This document shows, one piece after another, positions 11,284-24,400 of a DNA stretch of 32,723 nucleotides (the stretch's first letter is position 1; each line of letters begins with the position of its first letter). The translations under genes were made by a program, and so were the position numbers. Below the pieces are notes generated by a model. The model searched no databases. It was not told where the DNA came from and was given only the letters and a program-made list of their open reading frames with translations. The stretch comes from Thermomucor indicae-seudaticae (taxonomy: Eukaryota > Mucoromycota > Mucoromycetes > Mucorales > Lichtheimiaceae): positions 1 to 32,723 of the forward strand of contig JSYX01000394.1 of assembly GCA_000787465.1 (NCBI GenBank). The letters are read 5' to 3'.

Positions 11284-12331
11284 TCCATTCACTTCAGAAA
11301 GAAAATGAGCGGAAACTGTATCAGATTATTGCCGTGTTACGATCCCTCCACACATATTCCCAAAATTCGCGTCGCTATTTTTGTCTCCCTACTGTCAGAC
11401 CTCCTTTTACACTTTATTCAACCAAACATCGCGTTGTGATACAGAGAAGTTTGCAGTAAATGTAAAATTCAAATCGTGTGTAGAAAAAAATCGAATAGGC
11501 AGGAAGAGAATGTACGATTTGCGAATGAGTACAGTAGATTTTGCACAACGAGGATTTCGTTACCCGTATACGTCGCCTGTTTTTGTTACGGGGAGGGGGA
11601 TGGAGAGAGGGTTAGTTGAGGTGGAGGGCGACAGCGGACTGGACAGAGCCTGTACTGTCAATGCATGCTGTCTCCTAATGTCGTACAAGATCAAACTACT
11701 CCACATTGCCGCTCCAGTGAAGGGAACGCAACAGACGTTGACAGTATAGGAATCAGCATTATCTATGGACGTGCGCATAAAGTTTATTCTGTTAGCATAA
11801 GTCGACAATTTCATAATGCCTCTAATAGCGTTTCTCAAATCTTTTCCTCAGAAACTACGGTTTGGCCACCTTTACATGACCATAGTTAGCCAAGACTATT
11901 ATAGAATTTCGAGTAGGTTTGCTGTCAGATAATGATCCATATTGTTATAACTCTACCATTAACGCTTGCAGTAGTCAAATGTCCTCTTGTTCTTGATGCT
12001 GGAATAACAAACGGGTTTCCTGAACGTTTACCCTGCAAAACCGCGAAACTTCCGCAATGACAAATAGAGAAAACAGAGCACTTGCTCTAGATACTAGCGT
12101 TTAGAGCGTAGGATGTCTTATGAGAGCACTGTTTTACAAATGTCACACGATCTTTGATTTGCTTGCCCCAGGGGAAAACGTTAAGTTTCAGGCACCGAAC
12201 TTCTGTCATACGAATTGCCGGAGTGACCAATGAGTTTCCGTGGACTGCGAGCACCATGTGAAAACGTCAAACTGAAATACTAAGAGCGCTGACGCCATAT
12301 CCTCGCTTCTTTTAACTCTTTTGATTTCGTA
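11284..12331. other. Divergent intergenic region, no gene recognised
   Basis: About 1 kb between the expansin-like gene (leftward) and the acyl-CoA dehydrogenase gene (rightward), so it must contain both promoters. It has a purine/G-rich patch (11590-11629) and an AGGGG motif near 12171. The short open frames here show no family resemblance. Confidence 0.6.
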
Positions 12332-14091
12332 ATGTTGAGAACCGTTGCTCGCTCGGTTGGTCTGGCTGCCCGCGCAATTCCAAAGCGGTACTTTAGCTTT
12401 CGTAACAAAAGTTTCGCTGACGGCTTAACTGACGGCCTAACTGACGGCCCACTTAGAACCTTCACCCAAAGCGCCATTGCGCGCAATACCCCGGGCATTC
12501 CTAGCTCGCTTCGGACGTTTACGGAGGAAGAGTTGATGCTCAAGGAAACAGGTAAACGTGGGGGGGACTGTCCACATTTCGGTATTAGCCCATTACTCAT
12601 TGCAAGTGTATGCTAGTTGCTCGTTTTGCTCAGGACTTTGTAAAGCCAAAGGTTGCTGACATGGACGAGAAAGAATACATGGACAAGTCTATTGTGAAAG
12701 CACTTTTTGATCAAGGAGTATGTCTTGGGTAGCAGACAACCCGAAAAAATTGATCTGCTGATAGAACATATCTTTCGCTCAGTTAATGGGTATCGAAACC
12801 GAAGCAGAGTACGGAGGTGCAAATTGCTCCTTCACTTCAGCTATCATCGTCATTGAAGGTGATCATCGCTATTTGTCGGCTTGAATACGACACGCGTGCA
12901 ATTAAACCGTTTCATAGAACTGGCAAAGGTGGATCCTTCCGTCAGTGTCATGTGTGATGTCCAGGTAGGGTTATCGTGAGAAAAAAAGTAATATCCTTTG
13001 AAAACAGAAATGCAAACATTTTGATTTTTTTACGGCGTAGAATACGCTTGTTGGCACTTTAGTTCGCAAGTACGCCAACGAGGATATCAAGAAACGCTAC
13101 CTTTCTCGACTGGCTACCGAAGCCGTCGGCAGTTTCTGTTTGTCAGAGGCTGGTTCTGGATCGGATGCTTTCAGTCTACAGATGCGTGCTATTGATAACG
13201 GTGACCATTACATATTGAACGGTTCCAAGATGTGGATTACCAACTCTGGCGAGGCTGACATCTTTTTGGTGTTTGCTAATGTGTAAGTGTGGATGGACGG
13301 TCGGTACAAACAGTGAGCATCCGTAATAATTCGCCGAAAGTGACCCCTCGAAAGGCTACAAAGGTATCACTTGCTTTGTCGTAGACAAGTCAATGGGTGT
13401 CCAAATTGCTAAGAAAGAGAGCAAGGTTTGTTATTACTACTCTGCTATGTGGACCTGTATAGCCTAAATGCCTTCTGTTCTCGTTTTAGCTTGGCATCCG
13501 GGCATCTTCCACTTGCGTCCTCAACTTTGACGACATTAAGGTCCCGAAGGAAAACGTTCTGGGCGAAGTTGGCAAGGGCTACAAGTACGCTATCGAAATT
13601 CTGAACGAAGGCCGCATTGGTATTGCTGCCCAGATGATTGGCCTGGCTCAAGGTGCCTATGACATTGCATTACCATACCTCTTCCAACGCAAGCAGTTCA
13701 ATTCATTCATTGGCGACTTCCAAGGAATGCAAATGCAGTACGCTCAAAGTAAGAAAGCATTCAAGTGGATAGTTAGTGGCAGGTGTCTAAAGAGGATATG
13801 ATAGTTGCAACCGAAATCGAGGCTGCCCGACTTTTGACCTATAACGCTGCTCGTCTCAAGGAAGAAGGGAAGAACTTTATCAAGGAAGCTGCCATGGCTA
13901 AGCTTTATGCATCTCAAGTCGCTGAAAAGGCGGCCAGCGGTGCTATTGAGTGGTGCGGTGGTGTTGGCTTCACCCGAGAGCTGGGTGTCGAGAAGTTCTA
14001 CCGTGACGCCAAGATTGGTTCCATCTATGAAGGAACCAGCAATATCCAACTCCTGACTATAGCCAAACTAATTGCTGCAGAATACAAATAA
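12332..14091 (+). CDS. Mitochondrial acyl-CoA dehydrogenase, short/branched-chain type
   Basis: Eight exons (12332-12551, 12617-12717, 12783-12858, 12918-12964, 13041-13282, 13341-13425, 13490-13748, 13805-14091) encode 438 residues. The FAD enzyme makes the alpha-beta double bond in acyl-CoA and passes electrons to ETF; branched-chain amino acid and fatty acid breakdown are the likely pathways. Residues 1-22 ([20 protein letters not shown]) are Arg-rich and unacidic, like a mitochondrial presequence. Family motifs are [76 protein letters not shown], and the catalytic base Glu419 in [10 protein letters not shown], the position used by SCAD/MCAD/SBCAD rather than by IVD. Overall similarity is closest to ACADSB (432 residues in human), recalled rather than aligned. 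A 12-bp tandem repeat sits just after the presequence. The next gene starts 348 bp downstream on the same strand. Confidence 0.93.
12417..12450 (+). repeat. 12-bp tandem repeat inside the dehydrogenase gene
   Basis: Nearly three copies of CTGACGGCYTAA lie in frame and encode the [11 protein letters not shown] stretch between the mitochondrial presequence and the mature enzyme. Confidence 0.8.
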
Positions 14092-14092
14092 A
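14087..14092 (+). terminator. Poly(A) signal overlapping the dehydrogenase stop codon
   Basis: AATAAA spans the final Lys codon and the TAA stop. It is the only perfect match seen near this 3' end, but it may be coincidental. Confidence 0.3.
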
Positions 14093-14439
14093 GAAATAGA
14101 GTGTATATTGATCGACTTTTGTACATACGCAAAAAAGCTCATTAGCGCTGGTGAAGAGAGTTGTTGTAAACGGACTTTTAATTCAAGGACGTACTGTAAG
14201 CCGCTACGACCGGGCGGACACGTTCTTTGCTGTCGTTGTCAGGAAGCAGGATACTTCTCAAAAGTAACCATAAAACTTTGTAAACTTTGTAAATCGACGA
14301 GATACTCATTGTTGGCTGCTTTCGACATTGCACCACACTTGTGCTCACTTACTGTGCCGTCAAATTACGTCATCTTTCTTGCATCTGCTGCGCCTATTTT
14401 GTCTGAATTCGCCGTTATTAGCTTAGCCAGAGGACGACA

Positions 14440-17400
14440 ATGAGCGAACCACTCCCTATCAAATTCCAGGAGCATGCACAGGTAACTGAGCATTAAGCCT
14501 TGCAGCGTAAAGTCGCGAAATTGTTGCTTATTTCTTGGTGTGACCTCCAAAAAGCTGCAAGCTCTTGGCGTCAATGCAGCGAGCATCGGCTTCAACACCC
14601 TGACCATGGAGTCCGACCGTTTTATTTGCGTCCGTGAGCAGGTCAACGACACGAATCAGGTGGTTATTATCGACCTCAGGAACCAAAATGATATTATGCG
14701 AAGACCTATTTCAGCCGATTCGGTCATTATGCACCCAACCTCAAAAGTGATGGCGCTCAAAGGTAACTGCGTGCTGCTATGTGAGGTCCAAGTCAAAAAA
14801 GGAATGCTTATGCATCGAGATACGCAGCCCAGCGGCAGCTCCAGGTGTTTAACCTCGAATTAAAGACCAAGCTTAAAGCGCATATCATGCATGAAGATGT
14901 AGTCTTCTGGAAATGGATGGACCTGAAGACGATCGCTCTCATCACCGACCGATCAGTATATCACTGGACAATCGAAGGCGATTCGGCACCTGTAAAGATA
15001 TTTGATCGGCATTCAAGCTTGGAAGGCTGCCAGATCATCAATTATCGTGCATCTTCCGACGAAAAGTGGTTCGTGCTGATTGGTATTTCGGCACAACAAG
15101 GACGTGTCGTGGGTTCGATGCAACTCTACTCGAAGGATCGTGGAGTTAGCCAGCCTATCGAAGGCCATGCAGCAGCCTTTGCGGAATTGAAACTCGAAGA
15201 TGCACCATACCCGACGAAACTCTTCACGTTTGCTGTCAGATCAACTACAGGAGCAGCTAAAGTAAGATTCGATCAGCTTTTCCAGCGTGTTGAACTTACT
15301 CAATATGGCCTCTAGCTTCAAATCATTGAAGTTGATCATCAAGACGGCAATCCACCTTTCCAAAAGAAGGCTGTCGAGGTCTTTTTCCCTCCTGAAGCCA
15401 GTACTGACTTCCCGGTAGCTATGCAAATCAGTCACAGATACGGGATCATATACATGGTCACGAAAATGGGCTTCATCCACTTATACGATCTCGAAACTGG
15501 CACATGCATTTATATGAACCGTATCAGTGGAGAAACCATATTTGTAACGGCCGAGCATCAAGAATCATCCGGCATCATTGGAGTCAACAAGAAGGGCCAG
15601 GTATGATCATTTCAGCTGGCGTTCGAGAAGCGGAAAATAACATTTATTATACAGGTGCTTTCGGTGTCTCTTGATGAGAACACGATCATCCGCTATATTA
15701 TCGATACTCTAAACAATACGGAACTTGCCCTGAAGCTCGCTTCACGGGGTGGACTACCGGGTGCTGATGATCTGTATATCCAGCGCTTCAACCAACTATT
15801 TAGCTCGGGTGCTTATGGCGAAGCAGCCAAAGTTGCGGCCAAGTCGCCTCGAGTATGTGGAATATGTATGTCCCGTTTGCGGCATTGACTAATATTCGAA
15901 AATGTTCAGGGTATTCTGCGAACTGTCCAAACGATCGAACGCTTCCGACAGATTCCTGCTACACCTAATCAAATGTCGCCAATTCTGCAATATTTTGGCA
16001 TTTTGTTGGAGAAGGGCGGCTTGAACAAGTATGAATCATTGGAACTTGCAAAACCAATCTTGACACAGAACCGAAAACCTTTGCTTGAGAAATGGCTGAA
16101 AGAGGACAAGCTAGAATGTAGCGAGGAACTTGGTGACCTTGTTAAACAGTACGATGCGGTTCTCGCTACGTCGGTATACTTGCGTGCCAATGTTCCAAAC
16201 AAGGTTTGACTGCGGATCTTCTCTTTCTGCTGTGTTGCGGTTGGCTGACGTACGGCAACTAGGTGGTTATGTGCTTTGCCGAGAACGGCCAGTATGACAA
16301 GATCTTAGCGTACACAAAGACCGTGGGATACAAACCGGACTACAGCTCTCTGCTGTATAATATTGCGCGTACGGATCCGGATAAGGCAATTGCGTTTGCA
16401 AACGGTCTAGTGAACGATGAGAATGGCCCTCTAATTGATCCAGAGAAGGTGTGCTTCGGACAACATAAGGTGGGCCTGAGGGTAGTTGATAACTAAACGT
16501 TATGCAGGTCGTCGATGTTTTCGCCTCCCAAAACATGGTTCAGCAAGCAACAGCCTTCCTGCTTGATTATTTGAAAGCAAACCGTCCGGAGGATGCAAAG
16601 TTACAGACCCGGGTTTTGGAGATGAATCTGATCCATGCGCCGCAAGTCGCTGATGCGATTTTAGGTAGCGGCATGCTTACTCACTACGATCGAGTGCTGA
16701 TTGGAAGTCTTTGCGAGAAAGCAAAACTGTACCAACGTGTAAGTGCGAGACTGTAATGAAGTCTGACGTTGCTAGAACTGACTGTCGGTCTATTTCAGGC
16801 TTTGGAGCACTACACAGACATCCACGATATCAAGCGCATCATCCCATACACGCATGCTATTAATGCTGAATGGCTTGTCAACTATTTTGGAACATTATCT
16901 GTGGATCAGACTCTGGAATGTCTGAAAGAGATGCTTTCCAACAACTTGCGCCAAAATCTTCAAGTGGTTGTGCAAGTCGCGATTAAATACTCTGAGCAGT
17001 TGCAGCCTCACAATCTGATCGATCTCTTTGAAGCCTATAAGTGTAACGAAGGTAAGTTCCGGTTCAAAGCCTAAGCCAAAGCTTGTGGAAATGCTTAAGA
17101 GAAAACGAATTCAGGCCTTTATTACTACCTTGGCTCCATCGTAAATGTTAGTCAAGACCCACTTGTTCACTTCAAGTATATCCAGGCAGCTTGCCGTACA
17201 GGAAATATTCGTGAAGCCGAGCGTATCTGTCGTGAAAGCAACCACTATGATGCAGAAAAAGTTAAAAACTTCCTCAAGGTACAGACGGAAAGTGGTTATT
17301 TGACAGTTCTTTGTAGTATTACGGGTATCTAACTCCTGTTGATTAGGAAGCTAGACTTAGTGACCAGCTGCCACTCATCATTGTCTGTGACCGTTTCGGT

Positions 17401-20331
17401 TTCGTTCATGATCTCGTTCTCTACTTGTACCACAACAACCTCCAAACTTTTATTGAGACCTATGTGCAAAAGGTGAACCCAGCACGAACTCCCGAAGTTA
17501 TTGGTGGCCTTCTGGATGTTGGTTGCGACGAAGACGTGATCAAGAATTTGCTGTTGTCCATCAAGGGTGAATTATCGGTCGGAAAGCTTGTCGAGGAAGT
17601 AGAACAGCGGAATCGCTTGAAGCTGCTTCTACCGTGGTTGAATATGCGCGTTACTGAAGGGTCGATTGATCCCGAAGTGTACAATGCACTAGCCAAGATT
17701 TACATTGATACCAATAACAATCCTGAACCATTCCTGAAGGAAAATGAGGTAACTCGATTGCTGTCATATTATTATCATGGTCTTGCTCTAACGTCCGTTT
17801 AGTATTACGATCCGCGCACGATCGGCAAATATTGCGAAAAGCGAGACCCTTATCTTGCTTATATTTGCTATGAGAAAGGGCAATGCGACTATGAACTTAT
17901 CCATATTACGAACGAAAATTCCATGTTCAAGCATCAGGCTCGTTACCTTGTCCGTCGCCGGGACTTGACTCTGTGGGCATTTGTTCTTCAAGAGAACAAC
18001 GAGCATCGGCGCGAACTCATCGACCAGGTAAGGTTATGTATCACGCTAAAAAGTGCAGATTGCTTATATCCGAGATAGATTGTTGCTACGGCGTTACCTG
18101 AATGTACCAATCCAGAAGATGTGTCAGTCACGGTTAAGGCCTTCATGGCCGCAAACCTACCAAACGAGCTTATCGAGCTTTTGGAAAAGATCGTTCTGGA
18201 GAGCAGTGCTTTCAACGACAATAAGACTCTGCAGAACTTGCTCATTTACACTGCGGTGAAGGTAGGCTTTTCATGAAGAAGGAAAAAGCACTATGCAGAT
18301 TGTCTGTACTTATTGCGCTGCCTATAGGCTGATCCCTCAAGAGTAATGGATTACATCGGTCGCCTGGATAACTTTGATGCACCAGACGTTGCGGAAGTTT
18401 GTGTCGCCGAGAGCCTATATGAAGAAGCGTTTGCAATTTACAAGAAACACAACGTTAATGCGAATGCCATCGACGTGCTTATCGATAAGATTGGTGACCT
18501 TGATCGGGCTTATGAATTTGCAGAACGATGCGACCAACCCGATGTCTGGAGTAAACTTGCAAAGGCGCAATTGGAGAATATGAGAGTCAAGGAGGCCATT
18601 GACTCATATATCCGAGCAAACGATATGTCAAACTACATGGAAGTGACGCGACATGCTGAGATGGATAACAAATACGAAGATCTTGTCCGATATCTGCAGA
18701 TGGCCCGTAAGCATTCCCGAGAGCCGTTCATTGAGACTGAACTATTGTTTGCTTTTGCCAAAACGGATCGTCTGGCTGATCTGGAGGACTTCATCTCCGC
18801 GCCTACTATTGCTAATATTCAACAAGTTGGTGACCGATGCTATCAGGCCCACATGTTCGAAGCAGCAAAGATTCTGTACAGTAGCATCTCTAATCATGGC
18901 AGCCTTGCGACGACGCTTATCCAGCTGAAAGACTACCAAGGCGCTGTTGACTGTGCCCGCAAGGCAAACAGCACGAAAGTTTGGAAAGAAGTTAATGCAG
19001 AATGTATCCGGCAACGTGAATTCCATCTCGCTCAAATCTGTGGTCTGCATATTATCGTTCATGCCGAAGAGCTTGAGGATTTGGTGCGCATTTATGAGCA
19101 AAACGGATTTTTTGAGGAGCTGATGAAACTGTTGGAAGCCGGTCTTGGTCTGGAGAGAGCGCATATGGGAATGTTTACCGAATTGGCCGTTCTTTATGCC
19201 AAATATGCTCCCGAGAAGATGATGGAACATCTCAAGCTTTTCGTGTCACGTATCAACATTCCAAAAGTCATCCGGGCGTGCACGGATGCTCATCTATGGC
19301 GCGAGTTGGTATTCCTTTACGTACATTATGACGAGTTCGATAATGCCGTTACGGCAATGATGGAACACTCAGCTGACGCATGGGAGCACTCGGCCTTCAA
19401 GGAAATCATTGTTAAAGTATCCAACGTAGAGCTTTATTACAAGGCCCTGCGATTCTATCTCAATGAGCACCCTACCTTGATCAACGATTTACTCGCCGTT
19501 ATGGTCCCGCGAATCAACCACACGCGTGTTGTGCAGCTTTTCGAAAAGTCTGACAATATTCCCTTGATTAAACCTTACCTGATTTCCGTACAAGAGGTAA
19601 ACTGCTATTAAAAATTTAAGGTCGAGTACTGTTGACTAACACTTCCTGTGGTTCAGACCAATAACAAAGCTGTGAACAGCGCTCTGAATGAGCTTTACAT
19701 TGAAGAAGAAGATTATGAAGCTCTTCGTGACTCCATCGACAACCATGATAACATTGATACACTTGACCTTGCTCAACGTCTTGAAAAGCACGAGTTGCTC
19801 GAATTCCGTCGTATTGCAGCGCACCTTTATAAGAAAAACCGAAGATGGCGTCAGTCTATTGCGCTTTCAAAACAAGACCGCCTGTTCAAAGATGCAATGG
19901 AAACTGCCGCAGAATCAAAGGACCGTGAAGTCGCCGAAGAGCTCCTGAAATACTTCATTGAAGTCGGTAAACGCGAATGCTTTGCAGCCATGCTGTATAC
20001 GTGCTATGATCTGATGCGGCCAGACGTTGTCATGGAGCTGGCTTGGCGTCACGGTCTTAGTGACTTTGCTATGCCGTATATGATCAATATGATGAAAGAA
20101 CAGTTCACAAAGGTACGGACATAAAAAACCCATCGTCAAGTAGAATTTTCTGCTAAACGGGGCGAGTGTATATAGATCGATCTCCTGGATAAGGATGTCG
20201 CAGATTTAAAGAACAAGCTTGCGAAGCAGCAGGAGAACAATGAGAATGGTGCGCCTGCGCCACCTGCATTGACCGGTCCTGGATTAGGAAACCCCTTAAT
20301 GTTGACTGATACTTCCTTTTCGTTCTCGTAA
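14440..20331 (+). CDS. CHC1: Clathrin heavy chain, complete
   Basis: Sixteen exons (14440-14481, 14555-14762, 14828-15261, 15316-15600, 15655-15852, 15910-16203, 16263-16448, 16508-16738, 16799-17051, 17115-17278, 17347-17748, 17803-18027, 18079-18261, 18328-19596, 19657-20112, 20176-20331) give 1661 residues, close to yeast Chc1 and human CLTC. Three chains trimerise into the triskelion that coats endocytic and Golgi/endosome vesicles. The N-terminal propeller (about 1-330) is marked by [69 protein letters not shown] and [11 protein letters not shown]. It binds adaptor clathrin boxes. Clathrin repeats follow to about 1550 (for instance [20 protein letters not shown] and [18 protein letters not shown]), then the trimerisation segment near [20 protein letters not shown]. 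The tail is short and ends LTDTSFSFS. Thirteen of fifteen introns are phase 0. The ATG opens a 14-codon first exon matching the conserved N terminus. Confidence 0.98.
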
Positions 20332-21491
20332 AAAACAGTAGATAGTACTTAGTGATCGACTTGTAACCCGTAGAATAAAATTTATGCTATTGCTTGAACA
20401 CACAGCATTATTCCCGATGAATTGAACAACATTCAGTGAGAGCTACACGTTGCTTTAGGAAAAGTCACCAATAGTGAAGACGATCTTGCGCTGGCTATGG
20501 TGTCTTCGGTATGTAATATAAAGAGCGCGTTGCCGTTTGTCCCCTTTATGCAGCTCTTGTCCACCAAGCAATCCTCATACCATCACTATGGGTCCAATCG
20601 GGAAATGTTCGGATAGAGAAAGTTTTCTATGTACCTTGCCGCAACAGAACATAGAGTGATTGGTATTGTCTCAGATTAATATTTTCTTTGGTAACATTGA
20701 GAGAAGTCCGTTATGTGACCAGGAAAGACTTTCACCATATAAACAAGAGCACATCTAGTCCCAATAAGAGAAGCTTTTATTCAGTCTCGCTGACATCTGG
20801 TCTACTTTTCTATTGTGCTCTATTCCAGTCGCGTCATATAACGATTTTTAATCACGATTTTTCCTGCAAACCAATGCATCAAACTGAGTAATGTACAAAG
20901 CAAGTTTCACTGTGTTGTACCTGAAACCCTGTCAAATGGCAAGCAGATTGTATGTGTTGATGTTGCGGTACTTCTCTTGGCCGGATTGGGCTGGTTGTAA
21001 GTTGGCTAGACAAAACCTTATTCAGGAACAATGTTGCGACGCCATGTGTCACTGTCTGTTTCAAATCTTTCTAGAAGCGACTCTTTCCTGTAGTCTCGGC
21101 ACTCTGCCCACCAGTATTCCTTTTGGTCAACTAGCTGATGCCAAAGTCAGATAGCTGTAAAACCATATGAAGCTAGTTATATCGACATATGCCCCTTTAT
21201 GTGATTCACCCAGATGATTGGTTATCCAGTCATACAAACGGCCCATAAAATGGAGCATGTGTAGTGCGCCCATGGATATAGGCCGTTCCTGGGAAATCTT
21301 CGGGTTGCTGAAGTATGGAGGGCACGGAAGCATCCAAAGTTGAGTGGATGGTGACGAATGGCATTAGAGTCATTGGAGCATACTGTGATATACAAACTAT
21401 TGCCTGATAAAGAGTAGCGCGACCCGGGGACGTGAACTTTTCTCTCTACTTTCTCTTCTGGGTGCAGCGATCGGAAGGTACCAACACCGTC
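20332..21491. other. Intergenic region between clathrin and GPI-PLD genes
   Basis: About 1.16 kb holding the clathrin 3' UTR and the promoter of the next gene. A CCCCTTTATG decamer occurs twice (near 20540 and 21187). Short open frames on both strands are unlike any family I know. I see no RNA gene. Confidence 0.6.
20374..20379 (+). terminator. Poly(A) signal of the clathrin gene
   Basis: AATAAA 43 bases after the TAA stop, a normal distance for a 3' processing signal. Confidence 0.55.
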
Positions 21492-24400
21492 ATGAATCGC
21501 AGTAGGAGCCAAATTGTCCCACGCTGTTTGACGGCATTCTACATTGGGTTATGTCATGTTGCCCTAATGTCTCTAGCCTGCGGTGTGTAAGTAACCAGCA
21601 TGTCAGGCAATTCATACTCGCATTTCTGAAACAGGGCGGGTCGGCTTTTAGATCTGTTCATAATGAGGTCACTCATCGCTCTCTAAACCTTTTTCGACCT
21701 GTCACGCCGCTTGAGAAAGAATACAAGACTATCCTTGAGCAATCTGATGGCTTTGTTCAGGCAGGATCATTCTTTCCGGACTGGTAGGATAAGCTAGCAT
21801 GCAACTTTTGAAAAGATGTTCTGACTGGTCTGAGGAAGGGGTTACAACTGTTTGGGCTATCACCAACAGTCTGAAGACGGTGAGCATATAATCCAGCCGA
21901 ATTAATCGCGGAAAAGGCCTTTTTTAATCTCCAAAGAAATTTAGCACACTGGTCCTCGTTTATCAGGACTGCGATAGACTATGTTCGAGAAACATACCCT
22001 ACGTTCCGAACGGATAGCAAATCGCATGCCCAGGTATATAAACAATGTTCCTCTCGAAGGAGATACAAGCGGGCTGACTTGCAAAATGATAACGACAGGG
22101 CCTTGTGTCTTTTCTATTCGCCACTATGTCCCATGACGTCGCAGACGTCCGGTGGCATAGCCTTCAAGGATTGTCTGGCTACTTCATCGATGCCATGGCT
22201 CATGTCAACTTTCACGACGACTACGCTGATGCACATGCGGCCGCAGACACAGGTGCCGAATTCACTTTGAGTCACATAAGCGGATTGTCGTACCAAAATG
22301 CAACATGGCATGTCCCCGTACGAGACCTCGTCAACATCTACAAACAGTTGTACAGAGATCAACCTGACATGACAGTGCCACCCCAGGAGCATTTGACCTA
22401 TTGCATGACAACCGCATTCCTTGCATCGAAAATCGATGTTAGATTTGGACGTCTTATGTTTGGCTATTATGGTTCCAAAAGCCCGTTCCTGATTGAAAAT
22501 CTCAATGACTACTATAAAGGCGGTAAAGTTTAACTTTACACGATTGATGTTACACGAGCATTTCTGCATTTTTACTCACTTTTTCTCTGGATAGGCATCC
22601 AAGATATGGCAGCAAGTGTGGCAGAATGCTATAGAGACATGATCTATGGCTTCGAGAACGGACAGGAAGGGTTATCGCTGTGCGGATCGCATTTGGATAG
22701 TCAGAATTCGGCACCGTTCACTCGCTTACTTCAAAACGGAAACGTGTTCGATGGGCTGAAATTGGATGAGAAAGTGGATAAGATATTTGATGAGCATTCT
22801 GGCGTATTGACCTTAAGACCAAAGCTATCCCAGACAGATGCCTCGGAGGACACCTTTACGGACTCTTTTGCCCATAAAATGCCCATCAGCACCAGTTACG
22901 GAAGCAAAGCATTTAAAGGACCTAGTCTTAGCTATCAGTCCGCAGTAGCCAAGTTTTCACTTATAGAACCGCACTGCGTGCAGCTTGGACAGCAACAGAA
23001 TGATAAACCATTCACCACGATAACGCTTACAATTCCTGTTTCTTCTGCAGCTGTTGGGCACGCTACTGCAGTTGGTGACTTTGATGCTGATGGAGAACTT
23101 GATCTTGCTATAGCTGCTCCCTATCAAGACACCTGGGTTCAAGACCGATGGATGACCATGGCCGGATCCGTGTTTGTGCTGAATGGCACAAGGGCACTTT
23201 TGAATCAGCGGGAAAACGTTATCATCAGCGATATCCGCAAAGACTCTCAGGTGATTCTGTTGGGTTCAAAACCGCGAGGGCGCTTCGGGTGGTCGATGGC
23301 CGGTGTTGATATCAATGGCGACGGGATAGACGATCTGGCGGTCGCTGCTCCTTTCGCGAACGATAATCAAGGATCCGTCTACATATACTTTGGAAACGCC
23401 GAGCAACTGCAAAACAAACCGGACGTCCGGATCCATTTGCAGCTCGGAAGACAGCCGATTGAAGGTTTAGGCGTTTACTTGACTAGCATGGACATTGACC
23501 GTGACGGATTCAAAGATCTTATAGTTGGTTGCCCCTACGCTTCTGTAAACGGTCAACAACAGGTAAGAAGATATCTTCAATTTTATTCCTAAAGCATTCA
23601 GGCTTCTTAATAACAAAGCATCTATGAATGACCTAGGCCGGAACAGTTTATGCATTTGTTAGCAGTCGCTGGAGCAATAACCGATCTTCTATCTACCGAC
23701 CAGATCTTACGCTTACCAGCGTCTCTCCAAGAGCCTTCGAGCGTTTCGGATCTGCACTCGAGTTTATTCCTGGTGATCAGCATGGTACTTTATTGATAGG
23801 AGCACCCGGCAGACATGGGAACAATGGTCTGCAGAGCGTCGGATGCCTCTATGCATTCTCTATCAGTCCGTCCCTGCAACCGCTACTCAAGTGGACAATG
23901 TCTGGCGTCTCGGAGTTTCAGCAGTTTGGCAGGTAGATATCCTTTCACTTTGGCTTTCTTAAACGGCATGCAGTAACAATACTCATGTCCGAGAAAAGCG
24001 TTCTGGCAGCTACAAGAACGAGAGATGGTAGTCGCATACTAGCTGTGTCTAGCCCTTCGGAGGCAAGTATGACGATAAGTCTAAAGTGTTAACATCTTCA
24101 GGAAATGATAATAATATGCTAATATAATATCGGTAATAACAGGAGACTTCATCGCGTTTCCGACGTTCATGGCAGGCCGGCGTAGTTCGCGTCTACGACT
24201 GGGACGAGTTAGAGAAAGCGAGTATCAATGAGTTGGACTTGCAGTTTGGGCTCTGGAAGCAATTGCAAGGTCGGGAATCTTCTGGCCATCTCGGTAGTTC
24301 ATTGACTTTCTTTGAGGATACTGCTGATGAATACGGGCTTTGGATCGGTGAACCCATGGCCGACTCAGGTATTACTTCGGTTCTCGTCGAATAGCTTTCA

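Noticed and set aside
11590..11629. Second G-quadruplex candidate in the 11.3-12.3 kb gap
   Set aside because: The G-runs are separated by loops of nine or more bases or fall to two Gs; too weak to report.
14275..14292. 9-bp tandem duplication (ACTTTGTAA twice) before the clathrin gene
   Set aside because: Too short to interpret; probably replication slippage in AT-rich DNA.
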